In this document: piece after piece, positions 1-6,099 of the stretch
How positions within the stretch are numbered: position 1 is the stretch's first letter
Layout of the letters: every line of letters begins with the position of its first letter
Origin: TMED14 sp964475135
GTDB taxonomy: Bacteria > Bacteroidota > Bacteroidia > Flavobacteriales > Schleiferiaceae
Length of the DNA stretch: 13,070 bases
Reading direction: 5' to 3'
Assembly: GCA_964475135.1 (NCBI GenBank)
Contig: CAYYWL010000038.1
Location: 1-13,070, forward strand
Made by a program: the position numbers and the translations under genes
Notes under the pieces: generated by a model
What the model was told of the DNA's origin: nothing
Database searches by the model: none
What the model saw: only the letters and a program-made list of their open reading frames with translations

Positions 1-182
1 AGTGAGTCGATGCTGCACGCAAAGAGCTGAGCCATCGCCTTGAGCGTATCAAGCTTGGGTTCAGCTCTACCCTCTTCGTACGAGCCCACTTGGGCACGAC
101 TTATACCAAGTCGGTCCGCGAGCTGAGACTGGGTCCAACCCTTTGCTTTTCGGTGGTTCTTTAGGTGTTCCGCGAGTGTCAT
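1..182 (-). CDS. XRE-family HTH regulator (partial, C-terminus off the window)
   Basis: Translating the minus strand from the ATG at 182-180 gives about 60 residues that run off the left edge. They form a classic XRE/Cro-C1 helix-turn-helix: K14-G-W-T-Q-S-Q-L-A-D-R-L-G-I-S-R-A-Q-V, then S-Y-E-E-G-R-A-E-P-K-L-D-T-L. The role is DNA-binding transcription regulation; target and effector domain are not visible because the C-terminal part is missing. The gene lies 56 bp downstream of the flavoprotein gene on the same strand. It appears to have its own promoter: a near-consensus box AATTTTTG ends 4 nt before the ATG, with a perfect inverted repeat just upstream, suggesting autoregulation. The family call is secure from the motif; anything beyond DNA binding is unknown. 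Confidence 0.85.
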   Translation of the reverse strand, partial: MTLAEHLKNHRKAKGWTQSQLADRLGISRAQVGSYEEGRAEPKLDTLKAMAQLFACSIDS

Positions 183-186
183 GTTT

Positions 187-217
187 CAAAAATTAGTATG
201 CTAATATAGTTAGCATA
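187..217 (-). promoter_or_regulatory. Candidate autoregulated promoter/operator of the XRE gene
   Basis: A perfect 8-bp inverted repeat, TATGCTAA (197-204) and TTAGCATA (210-217), separated by 5 bp, lies directly upstream of a near-consensus Bacteroidota -7 box (AATTTTTG on the minus strand, 187-194). The box ends 4 nt before the ATG at 182. An overlapping TTAG-N4-CTAA element (193-204) adds a second dyad. Dyads at this position are typical of XRE repressor operators; autorepression is inferred. Confidence 0.5.
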
Positions 218-238
218 ATTAAATGACGCAAATTTTTT

Positions 239-1471
239 TTAGATCGGAGATCCAGCCATGGCATGCCCCGCAATCCACCCAGTTGTCCAGGCCGCCTGAA
301 AGTTAAAACCACCAGTAAGTGCATCAATATCAAGGACTTCACCCGCAAAATAAAGACCCGGAACGATCCGGCTCTCCATGGTCGCAAACGAGACTTCGCT
401 CAGCAAAATTCCGCCCGCAGTGACAAACTCATCCTTGTTCGTAGACTTCCCCACTACCGTAAATGCGGATTCTGTGAGCACTTCTGCCCACTTGCGAAGC
501 TGTGGCTTCGAAAGGTCCGACCAGTTCGCGGACTCGGGAATCCGCGCAAAGGCGCCAAGGCTGCGCCACAGGCGAAGTGGAATTCCGAACATCGCATTCG
601 ATAGGACGCGCTTGCGCTGGTGGCTTACATCTTTGCGCAGCGAATTAAGTTCCTCAATGAGGTCTTCGGTCTCGAACTGCGGAAGCCAGTTGACAAACAT
701 CGTGAAGCGATGATCTTGATCAGCCATCCACCGAGCTCCAAACGCACTCATTTTGAGCACAGCCGGACCACTCAATCCCCAATGAGTAATGAGCAACGGG
801 CCTTCGGTCTCCAATCCCCCCACCGGAACGGTTACGCGTACATTGGACACCGACACGCCAGAAAGCTCTGCCAAGCGCGGGTCGCGAATATTAAAGGTAA
901 AGAGCGAGGGGACGGGCGGTACAATGCGGTGACCAAGTCCCGAAAGCACATCCCAAATCTTCTTGCTCGAGCCTGGAGCTAAAAGAACGCGGTCCGCGTC
1001 AATCGAAGCTCCGCTTTCAAGCTCTATGCGCCACATTCCGGAATCAAGGCGTACCAAATTCTTAAGCCCAGCTTGTGTTTCACGGATGACGCCGGCTGCG
1101 TCGGCCATCGACTCGAGGCACTGAACAATGGTTTCGGAATTATCGCTCACCGGAAACACCCGGCCGTCGGACTCAACCTTGAGTTCAACTCCGCGGTCCT
1201 CAAACCATTCCATGGTGTCTCCACAGGCAAAACGAGTAAAGGGGCCAAGCAGTTCCTGCCCTCCCCTTGGGTAAAATTCCACGAGTTCACGCGGATCAAA
1301 GCAAGAGTGAGTGACATTGCAGCGTCCGCCGCCCGAAATGCGCACTTTACCTAGGTACTGTGCGGATTTTTCGAGCAAAAGAACACGAGCCGAAGGGTTG
1401 GCTTCTGCTGCAGCAATTGCGGCAAAAAAACCTGCGGCTCCGCCACCCACTACCACTAAGCATTCTGCCAT
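239..1471 (-). CDS. BaiN/HI0933-like NAD(P)/FAD-dependent oxidoreductase
   Basis: A 410-residue flavoprotein of the HI0933/YhiN/BaiN family (also annotated 'aminoacetone oxidase family FAD-binding enzyme'). The N-terminal Rossmann FAD site shows VVVGGGAAG at residues 6-14 and the acidic strand end LLLEK at 31-35. The family hallmark SGGGRCN follows at 46-52. The C-terminal FAD-closing region reads AGEVLD, then TGGFNFQAAWTTGWIAG close to the end. Length matches the family (about 400). The physiological substrate is not established for most members, so no specific reaction is claimed. The start at 1471 is supported by a perfect TACCTTTG promoter box ending 4 nt upstream. It lies 21 nt downstream of the zinc-ribbon gene with its own promoter in between, so co-transcription is not required. 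Confidence 0.93.
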   Translation of the reverse strand: MAECLVVVGGGAAGFFAAIAAAEANPSARVLLLEKSAQYLGKVRISGGGRCNVTHSCFDPRELVEFYPRGGQELLGPFTRFACGDTMEWFEDRGVELKVESDGRVFPVSDNSETIVQCLESMADAAGVIRETQAGLKNLVRLDSGMWRIELESGASIDADRVLLAPGSSKKIWDVLSGLGHRIVPPVPSLFTFNIRDPRLAELSGVSVSNVRVTVPVGGLETEGPLLITHWGLSGPAVLKMSAFGARWMADQDHRFTMFVNWLPQFETEDLIEELNSLRKDVSHQRKRVLSNAMFGIPLRLWRSLGAFARIPESANWSDLSKPQLRKWAEVLTESAFTVVGKSTNKDEFVTAGGILLSEVSFATMESRIVPGLYFAGEVLDIDALTGGFNFQAAWTTGWIAGHAMAGSPI

Positions 1472-1475
1472 AGTG

Positions 1476-1483
1476 CAAAGGTA
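1476..1483 (-). promoter_or_regulatory. Promoter -7 box TACCTTTG for the flavoprotein gene
   Basis: A perfect match to the Bacteroidota -7 consensus TAnnTTTG on the minus strand, ending 4 nt before the ATG at 1471. The geometry puts the transcription start at or next to the A of the start codon, so the mRNA is probably leaderless. Confidence 0.6.
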
Positions 1484-1492
1484 GCCCGAAGC

Positions 1493-1870
1493 TCACCAAT
1501 ACGACGGCACGTCGGACTTTCGGTATACTTCGATGAGGCGATTGGGCTTCTCAAAGTAGTGAATGTCGTAGATGCCGTAGATCATGGTTCCGTCCTCGCG
1601 CAGTTCAGACTCTGTGACGGACTTGATCTGAAAGCCATAGACCAAGAGTTCGTCTTTTGGAATCTCAGAGACACCAGCCTGCATTACACCAGAAAGAATC
1701 TCGTAGTTGCGACGGAGCTTCTTGTGGGTCAATCGCGTGAGTCGCGCATTGTGCACGGCTCTGTTGTTGTGAAAGTCATTTCTACAGTGGTCGTCGCAGT
1801 ATTTCTTGTCCGCACGACCGTACACAGGTAGCCCACAATTCAGGCAAAAACGATTATTAGATAGTTTCAT
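1493..1870 (-). CDS. Small zinc-ribbon protein of unknown function
   Basis: A 125-residue cytoplasmic protein with an N-terminal treble-clef/zinc-ribbon-like motif. Cysteines sit at C9-x2-C12 and C25-x3-C29, followed by R30-N-D-F-H-N. This arrangement is common in small Bacteroidota proteins and suggests one bound Zn(II). The remaining ~90 residues contain a basic stretch (RLTHKKLRR) and a C-terminal part predicted as mixed alpha/beta, ending DVPSYW. No enzymatic motif is visible and I do not recognise a named family. The gene sits divergent to ssb across a 192-bp AT-rich region and ends 21 nt before the flavoprotein gene. Zinc binding is inferred from the cysteines; nucleic-acid binding is possible but unproven. 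Confidence 0.8.
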   Translation of the reverse strand: MKLSNNRFCLNCGLPVYGRADKKYCDDHCRNDFHNNRAVHNARLTRLTHKKLRRNYEILSGVMQAGVSEIPKDELLVYGFQIKSVTESELREDGTMIYGIYDIHYFEKPNRLIEVYRKSDVPSYW

Positions 1871-2062
1871 AATTAAAGTTTAAGTTAAAGAGTGATAGAA
1901 AACTTGATTCCGAAATTATGTAAACAATTGTAACATTCAGGCAAACGAACGAGTAGAGAGTCATTTTGTTAATAAATTATAGTTCATACATTTAGATACG
2001 GCTACAGTATTGAGTTTTAGTGATGTTTGCAGTGTTCAACTTAATTAACAATTGTAACAATC
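1871..2062. promoter_or_regulatory. AT-rich divergent intergenic region with repeated AACAATTGTAACA word
   Basis: This is the longest non-coding stretch in the window, clearly more AT-rich than its surroundings, between the zinc-ribbon gene (minus) and ssb (plus). The 13-mer AACAATTGTAACA occurs twice in the same orientation, at 1923-1935 and 2047-2059; the second copy ends 3 nt before the ssb ATG. A candidate ssb promoter is TTTTG (1964-1968), 18 nt, then TACATTTA (1987-1994, one mismatch to TAnnTTTG). No open reading frame, tRNA or strong hairpin was seen. Promoter assignment is tentative. Confidence 0.45.
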
Positions 2063-2425
2063 ATGAAAAACAAAGTCCAACTTATCGGCTACCTTGGCCA
2101 AGACCCCGAACTGCGCTCATTTGAAAACGACGTCGTTCGAATGAAGTGCTCCATCGCTACCCATGACCGTGTCAAGAACGCCGAAGGCACCTACGATGAC
2201 CGCACGACATGGCATAATGTGGTGCTTTTTAACAAGGTGGCGATCCGAGCGAGCAAGATCCTCAAAAAGGGTGACCTCGTAGCATTCGAGGGCCCACTGT
2301 CCTACCACACCTACACCAATGCAGAGGAGCAGCCCATAACCCGAGCAGAGGTTATCGTTCGAGACTTCGCTTACCTCGGGAGTGCTACAGCCAAATCGCG
2401 CAGCGAAGAGGTAGCCGTAGCATAG
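2063..2425 (+). CDS. ssb: Single-stranded DNA-binding protein, short form without acidic tip
   Basis: A 120-residue OB-fold SSB. The N-terminus MKNKVQLIGYLGQDPELR is diagnostic, followed by the TTWHNVVLFNKVA strand, the KGDLVAFEGPLSY segment and the basic-acidic end of the OB fold (RAEVIVRDF). It binds single-stranded DNA in replication, repair or uptake. Bacterial SSBs usually continue with a flexible linker and a conserved acidic C-terminal tip ending D-D-I-P-F, which recruits partner proteins. Here the protein stops shortly after the fold with ...SRSEEVAVA, so that tip is absent. It may therefore be a paralog rather than the main replication SSB. The start is fixed by the N-terminal family match. 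The last 55 nt overlap, tail to tail, the carboxypeptidase gene on the other strand. Confidence 0.9.
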   Translation: MKNKVQLIGYLGQDPELRSFENDVVRMKCSIATHDRVKNAEGTYDDRTTWHNVVLFNKVAIRASKILKKGDLVAFEGPLSYHTYTNAEEQPITRAEVIVRDFAYLGSATAKSRSEEVAVA

Positions 2426-3414
2426 AGCTCAGAAGTAGTCCAAATGGGGCGCTGCGTAAGCAGGTTGAAGTCGGCGAATGCAATCTCAATGCACTGGTAC
2501 GGACAAAGGTCCTCGGCCGATTCTACACGCTCGATACCTGAAACGTAGCCCCCATCTTGGACAACCTCCCAAAGCTTCCAGTAGCTTGACTGGGTTCCAC
2601 TTTTCAGTTCAAAGTCGCAGCCATTTGAGGCATTGTAGGGTAAACTGAGGTAGTGTGCCGAGCCATGATCGTCTGGGCTAAGGTGTGCATCTATACGGCA
2701 AAGCACTTCAAAAAGCGCGTGACCGACATCATCTCTTGACGCATCTCCTTGAGCAACCCCCGTCTCGACGGTCACTGTCGGAATGCCAATTTCTTGAACC
2801 CACTCACCAAATGCCGTGGGGTAGTAGGATTCGTCGAACCGAGCATAGCCCCACTCTGGACGCAGTTCGCGCATCCATAAGGACAGGCTTCCTGCCCAGG
2901 CTACCGCGAGCTTGGGCTGTGTGGGGACTGTGCCCTTCATTGCTGCCGGAGCAAGAATACTCAAGCTGCTCGGCATACAGATGCCCGTTGGATGAAAAAT
3001 ACTCCGCTGGTCGTGGAGGTTTAGCGCGAGTTCGTAATCTGAAGATTGGAGAATCAACTTCAGCACGTCAGATTCCACAGGTCCGGCTTGCCGTGCGCAC
3101 CGATTAAGGTCAACTCCATCTATCGTAAGGCGGGAAAACGCATCAATTCCAGTGGGATTCACCATCGGAACCAGCGTCCAATTGAACGTGGGAGCTCCGC
3201 GCCGAATAAATTGTATAAGTGCCTCAAAACCAGTAGGCTCATTGCCGTGCATCATCGCCCAAGCGACCCGAGAACGCGAGCACTCAGGCTCCGAATGCGT
3301 TGCAACCCAAATTGGGAGCGATTCTGGGGGCGCCGCATTGTGGAGTTCCCAGCCACCCTCTTGGGCAGCTTCGTGAAGTCGCCGCGTTCGCTCGCTAAAG
3401 TTTTGGTAACGCAT
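2371..3414 (-). CDS. M14-family zinc carboxypeptidase-like protein
   Basis: A 347-residue metallopeptidase of the M14 (carboxypeptidase A/succinylglutamate desuccinylase-like) type. Using the start at 3414, the zinc ligands are H56-G-N-E59 in MMHGNEPTG, the substrate-binding region reads VNPTGIDAFSR...GVDLNR (DLNR ending at about residue 105), the third zinc ligand is H134 in LNLHDQ, and the candidate catalytic Glu is E217 in TVTVETG. All catalytic positions appear intact. No signal peptide is evident, so it is probably cytoplasmic. An upstream in-frame ATG exists at 3438. I prefer 3414 because a perfect TACATTTG box (3420-3427) ends 5 nt before it and would lie inside the longer version. Cleavage specificity cannot be read from sequence. 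Its 3' end overlaps ssb by 55 nt; its 5' end is divergent from the phosphatase gene. Confidence 0.87.
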   Translation of the reverse strand: MRYQNFSERTRRLHEAAQEGGWELHNAAPPESLPIWVATHSEPECSRSRVAWAMMHGNEPTGFEALIQFIRRGAPTFNWTLVPMVNPTGIDAFSRLTIDGVDLNRCARQAGPVESDVLKLILQSSDYELALNLHDQRSIFHPTGICMPSSLSILAPAAMKGTVPTQPKLAVAWAGSLSLWMRELRPEWGYARFDESYYPTAFGEWVQEIGIPTVTVETGVAQGDASRDDVGHALFEVLCRIDAHLSPDDHGSAHYLSLPYNASNGCDFELKSGTQSSYWKLWEVVQDGGYVSGIERVESAEDLCPYQCIEIAFADFNLLTQRPIWTTSELYATATSSLRDLAVALPR

Positions 3415-3419
3415 CGCAC

Positions 3420-3450
3420 CAAATGTAGTTACGATCACGTGCTACCTTAC
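3420..3450. promoter_or_regulatory. Back-to-back promoters of the carboxypeptidase and phosphatase genes
   Basis: On the minus strand TACATTTG (3420-3427) matches TAnnTTTG exactly and ends 5 nt before the ATG at 3414. On the plus strand TACCTTAC (3443-3450) is a degenerate box ending 4 nt before the ATG at 3455. The two starts are only 40 bp apart, so the two promoters must overlap sterically. Confidence 0.5.
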
Positions 3451-3454
3451 TGCA

Positions 3455-4411
3455 ATGAAATCGACATTATTTAGCGCAGTAGTTCTGATCTCGAGCCTTC
3501 AAAATACAGCATTTGCCCAACGAACTGAGGTGATGTTTGCGGTAGGAAGCTGTGCGGAACTAAGTACCCCGGTGCGCGAAGAAATTTTCAATTCAATCTT
3601 GGCGAAAAAGCCCGAGTTCTTTTTTTGGCTGGGCGACAATACCTACTATAAAAGTTCCGAGTGGAACGACAGTACGTCAATGGCCGACGCATGGACGCGC
3701 AGGCATGCGAGCCCGCCTTTGGCAGCAATGATGTCGGCGATTCCTCAACGGGCCATTTGGGACGACCACGACTACGGCCCCAACGACGGAGACAGTACGT
3801 ATTCCCTCCGCGAAACCAGTGCAAAGATCTTTAGCTCTGTTTGGAAGGACACACCGTTCGATTATGCTCAATACCACGACCTCAGGTGGGTAGAGCGCAA
3901 GGGCGATATAGTGTGGATCGGATTGGATGACCGCACCCACCGTGGCCCGGTCGGAACTCAGGTTCTCGGGCGCGGGCAGCTCGACTGGCTCTCGTCAGTT
4001 CTCGAGGCTCACACAGACGCACGGGTGATTTTTATCGCAGTGGGGTCGCAAGTACTCAACCTGGCCCCAAGTTTTGAAAATTTAATTCGCTACCCCGAAG
4101 AGCGCCTGGACTTGTTGAATCGCTGCGCAACGGCCAAGACTCAAGTGGTCTTTTTGACCGGCGACCGCCACCACGGCGAGATTGAAGAGTTGACCTACAA
4201 GGGTGTGCGACTCATCGAAATCTGTTCATCCCCACTGACTTCCAAGGTGTTCCCCCCGCGGAGTCCTGAGATTGAGCAAAATTCCACGATCGTGGGCAAG
4301 CCCATTTCAGAAACGCACTTTACGTGCATCCATGTTACCGATGACGAACTTCGTGTTGAATATTTCAACACTCGAGGCGAAACAATTGTAAACGTTACAT
4401 ACGAATTGTAA
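3455..4411 (+). CDS. Secreted PhoD-like alkaline phosphatase/phosphodiesterase
   Basis: A 318-residue PhoD-family metallophosphatase (PF09423-type). Residues 1-21 form a Sec signal peptide (basic start, hydrophobic core, cleavage after AFA), so it is exported. Metal-site motifs appear in order: GSC at 31-33, GDN at 60-62, WDDHDYG at 102-108, the family motif LGRGQLDWL at 171-179, and TGDRHHGE at 235-242. It probably hydrolyses phosphate mono- or diesters in the periplasm or outside the cell; the substrate is not determined by sequence. It lacks a recognisable C-terminal type IX sorting domain. The stop codon TAA at 4409-4411 also forms the first three bases of the promoter box of the next gene. 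No phosphate-starvation regulatory site is recognised. Confidence 0.88.
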   Translation: MKSTLFSAVVLISSLQNTAFAQRTEVMFAVGSCAELSTPVREEIFNSILAKKPEFFFWLGDNTYYKSSEWNDSTSMADAWTRRHASPPLAAMMSAIPQRAIWDDHDYGPNDGDSTYSLRETSAKIFSSVWKDTPFDYAQYHDLRWVERKGDIVWIGLDDRTHRGPVGTQVLGRGQLDWLSSVLEAHTDARVIFIAVGSQVLNLAPSFENLIRYPEERLDLLNRCATAKTQVVFLTGDRHHGEIEELTYKGVRLIEICSSPLTSKVFPPRSPEIEQNSTIVGKPISETHFTCIHVTDDELRVEYFNTRGETIVNVTYEL

Positions 4412-4416
4412 CTTTG
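4409..4416 (+). promoter_or_regulatory. Promoter box TAACTTTG fused to the phosphatase stop codon
   Basis: A perfect TAnnTTTG box whose TAA is the stop codon of the phosphatase gene. It ends 4 nt before the ATG at 4421. A TTG (4386-4388) lies 20 nt upstream, a suitable distance for the Bacteroidota -33 element. The short inverted repeat TGTAA-ACG-TTACA (4387-4399) overlaps that region and could be an operator for the regulator encoded next. Confidence 0.55.
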
Positions 4417-4420
4417 CGGT

Positions 4421-4759
4421 ATGGAAAGCATACCCTCAGAAAATCAACGATTTAAGGATTGGCTTGACCGTCAGCACCGACCAGCAAGTTCTGTTGCCAA
4501 AGATCTTGGTGTTTCACGCGCAGTGCTTTCGCACATACTCAGCGGACGCAATAAACTCAGCTTGAGTGTGGTGCAGTGTGCCGCCCGAGCTTTTGACGAT
4601 TTTGACATGGAGTACGTGGTGCTAGGGCGCGTAGTTGCGCGCCCAAAGACTCAGCCCGTACCTCACACCCCCGCTTCGTCGTTACCTGTGCGCCAAGGTG
4701 GCTATGATGAACTCATTCTTGTACGCGACGGCAAGTTCCGCGTGCTCGCGCCCGAGTAG
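4421..4759 (+). CDS. Small XRE-family HTH regulator
   Basis: A 112-residue protein with an N-terminal helix-turn-helix of the Cro/C1 type: SSVAKDLGVSRAVLSHILSG followed by RNKLSLSVVQCAARAF (about residues 23-58), matching the usual '..S-H-x-L-S-G-R-N-x-P-S-L..' pattern of Bacteroidota XRE regulators. After the domain comes MEYVVLG, then a Pro-rich linker and a short C-terminal segment GGYDELILVRDGKFRVLAP, possibly an oligomerisation strand. It likely acts as a dimeric DNA-binding regulator; the target is unknown, though a dyad near its own promoter makes autoregulation plausible. It has its own promoter and is followed by the SRPBCC gene after 30 nt. Confidence 0.85.
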   Translation: MESIPSENQRFKDWLDRQHRPASSVAKDLGVSRAVLSHILSGRNKLSLSVVQCAARAFDDFDMEYVVLGRVVARPKTQPVPHTPASSLPVRQGGYDELILVRDGKFRVLAPE

Positions 4760-4764
4760 GCGTA

Positions 4765-4772
4765 AACCTTTG
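4765..4772 (+). promoter_or_regulatory. Weak promoter-like box before the SRPBCC gene
   Basis: AACCTTTG matches TAnnTTTG at all but the first base and ends 17 nt before the ATG at 4790, in the 30-nt space after the XRE gene. It may give the SRPBCC gene a leadered transcript; read-through from the XRE promoter is equally possible. Confidence 0.3.
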
Positions 4773-4789
4773 CGGCCGGATTCGGTTGA

Positions 4790-5251
4790 ATGGGTATGTA
4801 CAAAATTGAACGAGAACAGTTTCTACCCATTCCGCTCCAGGAAGCCTGGGACTTTTTTTCATCGCCGAGCAACCTCGCGAAGATTACGCCTTCGAGTCTT
4901 GGCTTTGTCGTGCACGGAAACGTGCCCGAACGCATGTACCCAGGGCTGTTCATTCAGTACACCGTTTCTCCGCTCCTCGGAATTCCGATGCGCTGGGTCA
5001 CCGAGATCACGCACGTTCGCGAGGGCGAGTACTTTGTCGACGAGCAGCGCGTCGGCCCCTACTCCATTTGGCACCACGAACACTTCTTTACCGCCGTCGA
5101 GGGGGGTGTGTTGATGCGCGACGTCGTCCACTACAAAGTGCCGTTGGGCATTTTGGGGCAGCTTGTGCACCCGTTGATCGTTCGCCCGAAGCTTGAGCAA
5201 ATCTTTAGCTTCCGCTGGGAGGCGAACGAGCGCATGTTTGGCAAAGCCTAA
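4790..5251 (+). CDS. SRPBCC-fold protein ('cell division inhibitor-like' family)
   Basis: A 153-residue single-domain START/SRPBCC (Bet v1-like) protein. The N-terminus YKIEREQFLPIPLQEAWDFF followed by SSPSNLAKITP is the diagnostic opening of this family, common in Bacteroidota. Later landmarks are TVSPLLGIPMRWVTEITHV, VDEQRVGPYSIWHHEHFF and the C-terminal KLEQIFSFR. The fold makes a hydrophobic ligand pocket; ligand and role are unknown, and the 'cell division inhibitor' label in databases comes from similarity to the N-terminal part of fused epimerase proteins rather than from experiments. ATG 4796 is an alternative start two codons downstream. The TAA stop at 5249-5251 forms the start of the promoter box of the next gene. 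Confidence 0.87.
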   Translation: MGMYKIEREQFLPIPLQEAWDFFSSPSNLAKITPSSLGFVVHGNVPERMYPGLFIQYTVSPLLGIPMRWVTEITHVREGEYFVDEQRVGPYSIWHHEHFFTAVEGGVLMRDVVHYKVPLGILGQLVHPLIVRPKLEQIFSFRWEANERMFGKA

Positions 5252-5256
5252 CTTTG
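5249..5256 (+). promoter_or_regulatory. Promoter box TAACTTTG fused to the SRPBCC stop codon
   Basis: A perfect TAnnTTTG box that starts with the TAA stop of the SRPBCC gene and ends 5 nt before the ATG at 5262. It is the same arrangement and the same octamer as at 4409-4416, and it supports 5262 as the start of the DUF2452 gene over an in-frame ATG at 5193 inside the upstream gene. Confidence 0.55.
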
Positions 5257-5261
5257 CAGCA

Positions 5262-5702
5262 ATGAGTAGCTCAAAAATCACGGTGAATCCGATTGACGCA
5301 GACAAAGTGGCACAAAACCCTGGTCTGCTTCCGTACGCCCACAGTGTGAGCTCTCCGGTAATCGTTCCCACTCAAGAAGGAATGATTCGCGCCCAGTCGC
5401 TTGAAACGATGGCGCACCAGACGGACCAGCAAATGGAGCTTCTGCGGAGGCAAATGGAGCTTTTGGCGGACCAAGCCAAAGCAATTCAGCGGCGCAGGGA
5501 GGTTTCGGAGTGGGTGTATTCCGCCAAAATGAGCTTCAAGCCCGTGATTAACCATGTGTACCACTTGTACCGCAAAGAAGACGGAGAATACGTGCTGTCG
5601 ATGCTGAGCCCAGAGGAATGGACGCTTTCGCGCCGTGCCGCCCATGAGTTTGTACACAGCATTCGCCTTTTGGCTGACCTGACGTGGGACGTAGTTCGTT
5701 AA
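5262..5702 (+). CDS. DUF2452 family protein
   Basis: A 146-residue conserved Bacteroidota protein of the DUF2452 family, function unknown. Landmarks are the N-terminal NPIDADKVAQNPGLLPYAHS, SSPVIVPTQEG, a central coiled-coil-like stretch (residues ~50-80), and the C-terminal core YSAKMSFKPVINHVYHLY followed by LSMLSPEEW. The coiled-coil part contains a near-identical repeat of seven residues (QMELLRR, QMELLAD) encoded by a 21-bp tandem duplication. No signal peptide or membrane segment is present. The start at 5262 is chosen for the family N-terminus and the promoter box 5 nt upstream; the longer frame from 5193 would overlap the SRPBCC gene. The 3' end overlaps the likely start of the hydrolase gene. 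Confidence 0.88.
   Translation: MSSSKITVNPIDADKVAQNPGLLPYAHSVSSPVIVPTQEGMIRAQSLETMAHQTDQQMELLRRQMELLADQAKAIQRRREVSEWVYSAKMSFKPVINHVYHLYRKEDGEYVLSMLSPEEWTLSRRAAHEFVHSIRLLADLTWDVVR
5429..5470 (+). repeat. 21-bp tandem duplication inside the DUF2452 gene
   Basis: Units 5429-5449 and 5450-5470 share the first 13 bases (GCAAATGGAGCTT) and are about 16/21 identical. They encode QMELLRR and QMELLAD, a duplicated coiled-coil heptad. Confidence 0.7.
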
Positions 5703-6099
5703 TTGACCTGTCGCAATCCCGGTGGCGTGCTGCCGAGTCCGCAGCGCGGAACGAGCTTTGGTTTTTGCATGGCTATGCGAGCAACGAAGATGATCTTTTT
5801 GGACTCGCGCGGCTCATTCCGGCAGACTGGAACGTGCGGTCGCTGCAGGCCCCTCGTCCACTTCCCACGGGGGGGTACGCTTGGTACGACCTACATTTTG
5901 ATGCCAACGGAGTGCGGCATGTAGACCCTGATCAGGTGTGGTCAAGCCTCAATTCCCTCGCGGAACTGCTCGAGCAAAATCCAATTAAGCCCGTAATCCT
6001 GGGCTTTTCACAGGGCGGAATTCTCGCGAATGCCCTCGCCGCAACCCATCCGGAACTCATCCAAGGCTGCGCGGCAGTAGCAAGCTACTTTCCCAACGA
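5684..6099 (+). CDS. Alpha/beta hydrolase, phospholipase/carboxylesterase family (C-terminus lost in gap)
   Basis: The visible 138 residues belong to the carboxylesterase/phospholipase (YpfH/Abhydrolase_2) group. The oxyanion-hole strand is LWFLHGYASNEDDLF (about 25-39), then GGYAWYDL, and the nucleophile elbow is GFSQGG with Ser109. The catalytic Asp and His would lie in the missing part, as would roughly 75-80 residues by comparison with ~215-residue relatives. Likely a cytoplasmic esterase; substrate unknown. The start is uncertain: the GTG at 5684 overlaps the DUF2452 gene by 19 nt and gives a family-like N-terminus, but a later non-ATG start is possible. No perfect promoter box precedes it, so co-transcription with DUF2452 is likely. 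Confidence 0.8.

Noticed and set aside
228..241. T-run after the flavoprotein gene as a rho-independent terminator
   Set aside because: It reads as A-run in the minus-strand transcript and has no GC stem before it.
263..1354. Several plus-strand open frames opposite the flavoprotein gene
   Set aside because: They are antisense shadows with no family similarity; the minus-strand protein has clear FAD motifs throughout.
1871..2062. Small RNA, tRNA or riboswitch in the longest intergenic region
   Set aside because: AT-rich without a stable stem-loop, tRNA arms or known riboswitch core that I can recognise.
3415..3438. Upstream ATG (3438) of the M14 peptidase
   Set aside because: The added 8 residues are not family-like and contain the perfect TACATTTG box; the ATG at 3414 fits better, though not proven.
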